NCBI RefSeq assembly: GCF_002813445.1
Contig: NZ_PHHD01000001.1
Span: 186,001-250,000, forward strand
Length of the DNA: 64,000 bases
From: Pseudomonas tolaasii NCPPB 2192
Lineage (GTDB): Bacteria > Pseudomonadota > Gammaproteobacteria > Pseudomonadales > Pseudomonadaceae
Direction: 5' to 3'
Position 1 is the stretch's first letter. Each line of letters starts with the position of its first letter. The notes beneath the pieces were generated by a model, which saw only the letters and a program-made list of their open reading frames with translations, did no database searches and was not told where the DNA came from. Below, one piece after another: positions 59,473-64,000 of the stretch. The position numbers and the translations under genes are program-made.

Positions 59473-59676
59473 TCAGTCGTCTGCTTCTTCGATCCACAGA
59501 CCCTGAATCGCCTCCAGGACTTTTTCGCCACCCCGGTTCGGGATGTCGTCGAACTCCGGCAGCGCCATTACGAGGTCGCGCAGCTTGACGAAGTTCACGG
59601 TAAGAGGATTGACCTCAGGATGAGCTTCAGCAAGTTGTATAGCGATTTCTTGTACATCAACCCATTTCAGGCTCAT
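59473..59676 (-). CDS. iscX: Fe-S assembly adaptor IscX
   Basis: 67 residues. MSLKWVDVQEIAIQLAEAHPE and the ending VLEAIQGLWIEEADD match IscX (YfhJ), a small acidic protein that binds IscS and iron and tunes cluster assembly. Last gene of the isc operon, 14 bases after fdx. The start at 59676 is the conserved Met; the open frame continues upstream into fdx. Confidence 0.95.
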   Translation of the reverse strand: MSLKWVDVQEIAIQLAEAHPEVNPLTVNFVKLRDLVMALPEFDDIPNRGGEKVLEAIQGLWIEEADD

Positions 59677-59690
59677 GACATTTCCTTGAA

Positions 59691-60032
59691 TCAATGCGGC
59701 GCTTCGGCGGCATGGTTGAGGGAATATTTCGGAATTTCGACGGTGATGTCTTCCGTTCCGACCTTTGCCTGACAGCTTAGGCGAGAAGTCGCCTCCAGCC
59801 CCCACGCGCGGTCCAGGAAGTCCTCTTCCAGCTCGTCAGCTTCTTCCAGGGTGTTGAACCCCTCACGGATGATGCAGTGACAGGTGGTGCAGGCGCAGAC
59901 ACCGCCGCAGGCGCTTTCAATCTCGATGTGGTTGTCATGGGCAACTTCGAGGATGGACTTGCCGGTCTCAGCCTCCACGACCATACCGTCCGGGCAGTGC
60001 TCGGCGTGTGGCAGAAAAATGACCTGCGGCAT
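59691..60032 (-). CDS. fdx: ISC [2Fe-2S] ferredoxin
   Basis: 113 residues. Cluster ligands in ACGGVCACTTCHC and a later Cys in RLSCQAKVG. It supplies electrons for Fe-S assembly. It lies between hscA (three bases) and iscX. Confidence 0.97.
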   Translation of the reverse strand: MPQVIFLPHAEHCPDGMVVEAETGKSILEVAHDNHIEIESACGGVCACTTCHCIIREGFNTLEEADELEEDFLDRAWGLEATSRLSCQAKVGTEDITVEIPKYSLNHAAEAPH

Positions 60033-60035
60033 TAA

Positions 60036-61898
60036 TTATTCCTCGATTTCATTCAGGTTGCGTCCCGCCAGGGCGGCTTTTACCGTCTGGTCCATACGAC
60101 GGGCGGCAAAAGCATCGGTCACTTGCGACAGGCGCTTGGTCTGTTGTTCGATGGCATAACCATCGTTGCCTTTCATCAGTTCGGCCAGCTCCTGCATCTG
60201 CAGGTCGATGACCATGCGCTCTTCGGCATCCAACAGCCGCTCGCCGTCAGCCTCAAGGGCGCCCTGCACCGCTTCGAGCAGGCGCTGGGCGTCGACTTGC
60301 TGCTCGCGCAATACACGGGCGACCTTGTCATCACCGGCGTACTGGAACGAATCCTTGAGCATCTTGGCGATTTCGCCGTCGGTCAGGCCATAGGACGGCT
60401 TGACCTGGATACTGGCTTCGACGCCCGAGCCCAGCTCGCGCGCGGCTACATTCAACAGGCCGTCAGCGTCGACTTGGAACGTCACGCGAATCTTCGCCGC
60501 ACCCGCGACCATCGCCGGGATACCGCGCAACTCGAAACGCGCCAGGGAACGGCAGTCGCTGATCAGCTCGCGCTCGCCTTGCAGCACATGAATCATCATG
60601 GCCGTCTGGCCATCTTTGTAAGTGGTGAAGTCCTGAGCGCGGGCGACGGGGATGGTGGTGTTGCGCGGAATCACCTTCTCCATCAGGCCACCCATGGTTT
60701 CCAGCCCCAGGGACAACGGAATCACGTCAAGCAGCAGCAGTTCGCCACCCTCGCGCTTGTTGCCGGCCAGTGTGTCGGCCTGGATCGCAGCACCAATGGC
60801 AACCACCTGGTCCGGGTCGATTTCAGTCAGCGGCTGGCGACCAAAGGCCTCAGCAACTGCCTCGCGAACGCGCGGCACGCGCGTGGAACCACCGACCATG
60901 ACCACGGCGCCGACGTCTTCCAACTCGATACCGGAATCACGCACGGCGCGACGGCAAGCCTTAAGGCTGCGCGCGACCATCGGCTCGATCAAGGCATCGA
61001 AGGCTTGGCGGGTCAGTTGAGCCGACCAGTCACCGTAGGACACTTCGACAGAAGCCGCATCGGTCAGCGCTTCCTTGGCGGCGCAGGCGGTTTGCAGCAG
61101 ATTACGCTGTGCGCCCGGATCCAGATCGGCGGACAAGCCAGCACCACTGATAATCCAGCCCGCGATGGCGTGATCAAAGTCATCGCCGCCCAAGGCACTG
61201 TCGCCGCCAGTGGCCAGCACTTCGAAGACACCGCCGGTCAGGCGCAGGATCGAAATATCAAAGGTGCCGCCGCCCAGGTCGTAAATAGCGATAAGGCCTT
61301 CGGCATGCTGGTCCAGGCCATAAGCCACGGCAGCCGCAGTCGGCTCGTTGAGCAGACGCAGCACATTCAGGCCGGCGAGTTTTGCCGCGTCCTTGGTGGC
61401 CTGGCGTTGAGCGTCATCGAAATACGCCGGAACAGTAATAACCGCACCGACCAGCTCGCCACCCAAGGTCTTTTCGGCACGCTGGCGCAGCACCTTGAGG
61501 ATATCGGCCGACACTTCCACGGGGCTTTTCGGGCCCTGGACGGTGTCGATGAACGGCATGTGGGATTCGCCACCGACAAAGCGGTACGGCAGCTGGTCGC
61601 CCAGTTGCTTGACGTCGGACAGACCACGCCCCATCAAACGCTTGACCGACAGCACGGTATTCAAAGGGTCGGTAGAGGCGGCCAGCTTGGCCGACTCCCC
61701 CACTTCCGTGCGATCAGCGTGGTAGCGCACGGCAGACGGCAGGATCACCTGGCCATCAGCGTCGGGCAAAGGCTCGGACAGGCCGCTGCGCAAGGCAGCA
61801 ACCAGGGAATTGGTGGTGCCCAGGTCAATCCCGACCGCCAGGCGACGCTGGTGCGGTTGAGGGCTTTGGCCGGGTTCGGCGATTTGCAGTAGGGCCAT
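60036..61898 (-). CDS. hscA: Fe-S chaperone HscA (Hsp70 family)
   Basis: 620 residues. ATPase domain with VGIDLGTTNSLVA, IAIYDLGGGTFDISIL and VMVGGSTRVPRVREAV; substrate-binding domain with FELRGIPAMVAGAAKIRVTF. It acts with HscB on IscU to release assembled clusters. Order hscB-hscA-fdx is standard. Confidence 0.97.
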   Translation of the reverse strand: MALLQIAEPGQSPQPHQRRLAVGIDLGTTNSLVAALRSGLSEPLPDADGQVILPSAVRYHADRTEVGESAKLAASTDPLNTVLSVKRLMGRGLSDVKQLGDQLPYRFVGGESHMPFIDTVQGPKSPVEVSADILKVLRQRAEKTLGGELVGAVITVPAYFDDAQRQATKDAAKLAGLNVLRLLNEPTAAAVAYGLDQHAEGLIAIYDLGGGTFDISILRLTGGVFEVLATGGDSALGGDDFDHAIAGWIISGAGLSADLDPGAQRNLLQTACAAKEALTDAASVEVSYGDWSAQLTRQAFDALIEPMVARSLKACRRAVRDSGIELEDVGAVVMVGGSTRVPRVREAVAEAFGRQPLTEIDPDQVVAIGAAIQADTLAGNKREGGELLLLDVIPLSLGLETMGGLMEKVIPRNTTIPVARAQDFTTYKDGQTAMMIHVLQGERELISDCRSLARFELRGIPAMVAGAAKIRVTFQVDADGLLNVAARELGSGVEASIQVKPSYGLTDGEIAKMLKDSFQYAGDDKVARVLREQQVDAQRLLEAVQGALEADGERLLDAEERMVIDLQMQELAELMKGNDGYAIEQQTKRLSQVTDAFAARRMDQTVKAALAGRNLNEIEE

Positions 61899-61951
61899 GG
61901 TAATCAGGTCTTATCTGTCTATCAGGCGTGCATCACGGGCAGCACACGGGG

Positions 61952-62473
61952 TTAATCGTCGAGGCGCTCTTCTAGCTGGCGCACTTCGTAGGAGAGCTTG
62001 TCGAGGAACTGCATGCGCCGCATCAGGCGTTCGGCCTGCTCGCGTTGCGCCGCGTCATCCCAACAGGCCGCAAAGCTTTCGTTGAGCTCGTCCTGGGCCG
62101 TTTTCAGGCGACGCTTGAAGACCGCAACACCCGCCAGATCGGCTTCGTCCTGCAACTCTTCGAGTTCTTCACGCCATTGCATCTGCTGCATCAGGAAGTC
62201 CGGGTCGTGCACCGTGACTTCGATCGGCAACTCGCCACCGTTCAGCGCAAGCAGGTAGCGCGCGCGTTTGGGCGGGTTTTTCAGCGTCTGATAGGCTTCG
62301 TTGAGGCTGGCGGATTTCTCCAGCGCCACGCGTTGCTCACGCTCGGAAGCGTCGGCAAAGCGGTCCGGATGCACGCCACGCGCCAGTTCTCGATAGCGCG
62401 CAGCAAGCTGCTCAAGGTCCAGCCGAAAGCTCGGCTGCAGCTCGAATAAAGCGAAATGACAAGGAGTACCCAC
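61952..62473 (-). CDS. hscB: Fe-S co-chaperone HscB (J domain)
   Basis: 173 residues with a GTG start at 62473 (MGTPCHFALFELQPSF), preceded by GAGG. The J domain has the HPD motif in ARGVHPDRFADASEREQR; the C-terminal three-helix bundle binds IscU. It stimulates HscA ATPase. Eight bases after iscA. Confidence 0.95.
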   Translation of the reverse strand: MGTPCHFALFELQPSFRLDLEQLAARYRELARGVHPDRFADASEREQRVALEKSASLNEAYQTLKNPPKRARYLLALNGGELPIEVTVHDPDFLMQQMQWREELEELQDEADLAGVAVFKRRLKTAQDELNESFAACWDDAAQREQAERLMRRMQFLDKLSYEVRQLEERLDD

Positions 62474-62481
62474 GAATAGCC

Positions 62482-62805
62482 TCAGATGTTGAAGCTTTCG
62501 CCGCAGCCACATTCACCGCGCACGTTGGGGTTGTTGAACTTGAAGCCTTCGTTCAACCCTTCCTTGACGAAATCGAGTTCGGTGCCGTCCAGGTAGGTCA
62601 GGCTTTTAGGGTCGATGATCACTTTCTCGCCGTGACTTTCGAACACCTGGTCTTCCGCGACCACCTCGTCGACAAACTCCAGCACGTAGGCAAGGCCGGA
62701 ACAGCCCGTGGTGCGAACACCCAGACGAATCCCCTCACCTTTACCGCGCCCATTCAGGGAGCGGCGAATGTGCTGCGCAGCCGCTTCTGTCATGCTGATA
62801 GCCAT
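62482..62805 (-). CDS. iscA: A-type Fe-S carrier IscA
   Basis: 107 residues. The three cluster cysteines lie in RTTGCSGLAYV and GECGCGESFNI. It carries or inserts clusters downstream of IscU. The start at 62805 (MAISMTEAAA) is the family start; the frame is open eight codons further. Confidence 0.97.
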   Translation of the reverse strand: MAISMTEAAAQHIRRSLNGRGKGEGIRLGVRTTGCSGLAYVLEFVDEVVAEDQVFESHGEKVIIDPKSLTYLDGTELDFVKEGLNEGFKFNNPNVRGECGCGESFNI

Positions 62806-62834
62806 CGTTGACTCCTTACTCGTCGCCAAATTGC

Positions 62835-63221
62835 TTAGATCAAGCCTTTCTTCTGCTTGTAGTCGCGAACGGCCGCCTTGATGGCGTCTTCGGCGAGTAC
62901 GGAGCAGTGGATTTTCACTGGCGGCAGGGCCAGCTCTTCGGCCAGCTGGGTGTTGCTGATAGTCACAGCCTCATCCAGAGTTTTGCCTTTCATCCACTCG
63001 GTGGCGAGGGAGCTGGAGGCGATGGCCGAACCGCAGCCATAGGTCTTGAACTTGGCGTCTTCGATAACGCCAGCGTCGTTGACCTTGATCTGCAGGCGCA
63101 TAACGTCGCCGCATGCCGGAGCGCCGACCATGCCGGTGCCGACATCAGGGTCTTCCGCGTTCATCTTGCCGACGTTGCGCGGGTTTTCGTAGTGGTCGAT
63201 GACCTTTTCGCTGTAAGCCAT
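62835..63221 (-). CDS. iscU: Fe-S scaffold IscU
   Basis: 128 residues. Conserved cysteines in VGAPACGDVM, TYGCGSAIASSSL and VKIHCSVLAEDAI, plus the HscA recognition segment LPPVK. It is where clusters are built from IscS-derived sulfur. 99 bases after iscS and 29 before iscA. Confidence 0.98.
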   Translation of the reverse strand: MAYSEKVIDHYENPRNVGKMNAEDPDVGTGMVGAPACGDVMRLQIKVNDAGVIEDAKFKTYGCGSAIASSSLATEWMKGKTLDEAVTISNTQLAEELALPPVKIHCSVLAEDAIKAAVRDYKQKKGLI

Positions 63222-63320
63222 GGTACTGAATCCTCACTCATCAGGGCCGCTCTGGAACCCTGTAAAAACGCCTGCGTTTTCCGCCACGTTCCTACAGAGC
63301 TGGGGTGGCGGCTTCTATAG

Positions 63321-64000
63321 TTAGTGTGCCGCCCACTCGATCTTGGAAATGTCGACGCCGTCTTTGTACATGTCCCACAGCGGCGACAGAACGCGCAGCT
63401 TGTTGACGGCTTCGCAGACTTTCTGCGCGGCGTAGTCGACTTGTTCTTCGGTGGTGAAGCGGCCGAACGTAAAGCGGATCGAGCTGTGTGCCAGTTCGTC
63501 GTTGCGGCCCAGGGCGCGCAGCACGTACGAAGGCTCAAGGGACGCCGAGGTGCAGGCCGAACCGGACGAAACCGCCAGGTCCTTGAGCGCCATGATCAGC
63601 GACTCGCCTTCGACGTAGTTGAAGCTCAAATTCAGGTTGTGCGGTACACGGGCGGTCATGCTGCCGTTGATGTACAGCTCTTCAAGGCCTTCGACCTGCT
63701 TGTAGAAGCGGTCGCTGAGGGCTTTGATACGAATGTTTTCGGCAGCCATGTCTTCCTTGGCTACACGGAAGGCTTCGCCCATGCCGACGATCTGGTGGGT
63801 CGCCAGGGTGCCCGAACGCATGCCGCGCTCGTGACCGCCGCCGTGCATGGTGGCTTCGATACGCACACGCGGCTTGCGGCTCACGTACAGCGCGCCGATG
63901 CCTTTAGGGCCGTAGGTCTTGTGGGCGGAGAACGACATCAGGTCGACTTTCAGCTTCGACAGGTCGATATCCACCTTGCCGGTGGACTGAGCCGCGTCGA
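63321..64000 (-). CDS. iscS: Cysteine desulfurase IscS (partial, C-terminal part)
   Basis: The 5' end lies beyond the right edge. The visible 226 or so residues contain the PLP lysine in LMSFSAHKTYGPKG, GGGHERGMRSGTLATH and the sulfur-carrying Cys in VSSGSACTSASLEPS. It takes sulfur from cysteine for Fe-S clusters and thiolated tRNAs. The IscR regulator, if present, is outside the window. Confidence 0.97.
   Translation of the reverse strand, partial: DAAQSTGKVDIDLSKLKVDLMSFSAHKTYGPKGIGALYVSRKPRVRIEATMHGGGHERGMRSGTLATHQIVGMGEAFRVAKEDMAAENIRIKALSDRFYKQVEGLEELYINGSMTARVPHNLNLSFNYVEGESLIMALKDLAVSSGSACTSASLEPSYVLRALGRNDELAHSSIRFTFGRFTTEEQVDYAAQKVCEAVNKLRVLSPLWDMYKDGVDISKIEWAAH

Overview
The window is chromosomal DNA from a Pseudomonas of the fluorescens lineage. 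This is inferred from high G+C, the protein sequences, dense REP (repetitive extragenic palindrome) pairs of the type gcgggcaagcccgctccc, and a gene order (nag PTS operon, purL, mltF, guaA/guaB, xseA, leuA, der, hisS, ispG, pilF, rlmN, ndk, isc) that I recall from other pseudomonads. No rRNA, tRNA, prophage, IS transposase or CRISPR array was seen. Both ends cut a gene: hom at the left and iscS at the right.

Layout. 1-2.3 kb: hom, dsbC, xerD (minus strand). 2.4-6.5 kb: a thioesterase, the ribosomal/tRNA operon rpsP-rimM-trmD-rplS, and ffh. 6.7-10.4 kb (plus): a CcsA-like membrane protein, a CorB/CNNM protein and an MHS-type transporter. 10.5-14.9 kb: purT, a queuosine-precursor-type VUT transporter, a DUF1289/gamma-carbonic-anhydrase/NudL cluster, a second Nudix enzyme and an L,D-transpeptidase-fold protein. 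15-22.3 kb (plus): a self-contained N-acetylglucosamine system (GntR regulator, NagA, SIS-domain deaminase, the EIIA-HPr-EI fusion NagF and the transporter NagE) with a promoter and operator visible upstream. 22.5-23.6 kb: a lower-G+C two-gene nucleotidyltransferase module flanked by duplicated REP-plus-terminator sequence. 23.9-29.9 kb: a YqfO/NIF3-like gene, purL and mltF.

30-38.4 kb: a complete trehalose PTS regulon. treB, treC, a LamB-type porin, a second EIIA-HPr-EI fusion and a cysteine-less EIIB-like protein lie on the minus strand, divergent from treR, with twin operators between them. 38.6-41.8 kb: guaB-guaA. 42-46.6 kb: a zinc-ribbon protein of unknown role, a TSUP permease, a LysR regulator, xseA and an M23 peptidase. 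46.6-48.8 kb: leuA with an apparent leader peptide. 48.9-64 kb (minus): a methionine-type aminotransferase, the ndk-rlmN-pilF-rodZ-ispG-hisS-yfgM-bamB-der run, and the isc iron-sulfur operon.

Most of the window is conserved housekeeping sequence. The points most worth a second look are the two independent sugar phosphorelays, each with its own general PTS proteins and each with a Cys-to-Ala EIIB-like domain; the inserted nucleotidyltransferase pair; a 113-bp palindromic mobile-like element in two inverted copies; the leuA upstream ORF; and several compact regulatory arrangements (nag operator inside the promoter spacer, ndk -10 box inside the isc terminator loop, a possibly leaderless mltF).
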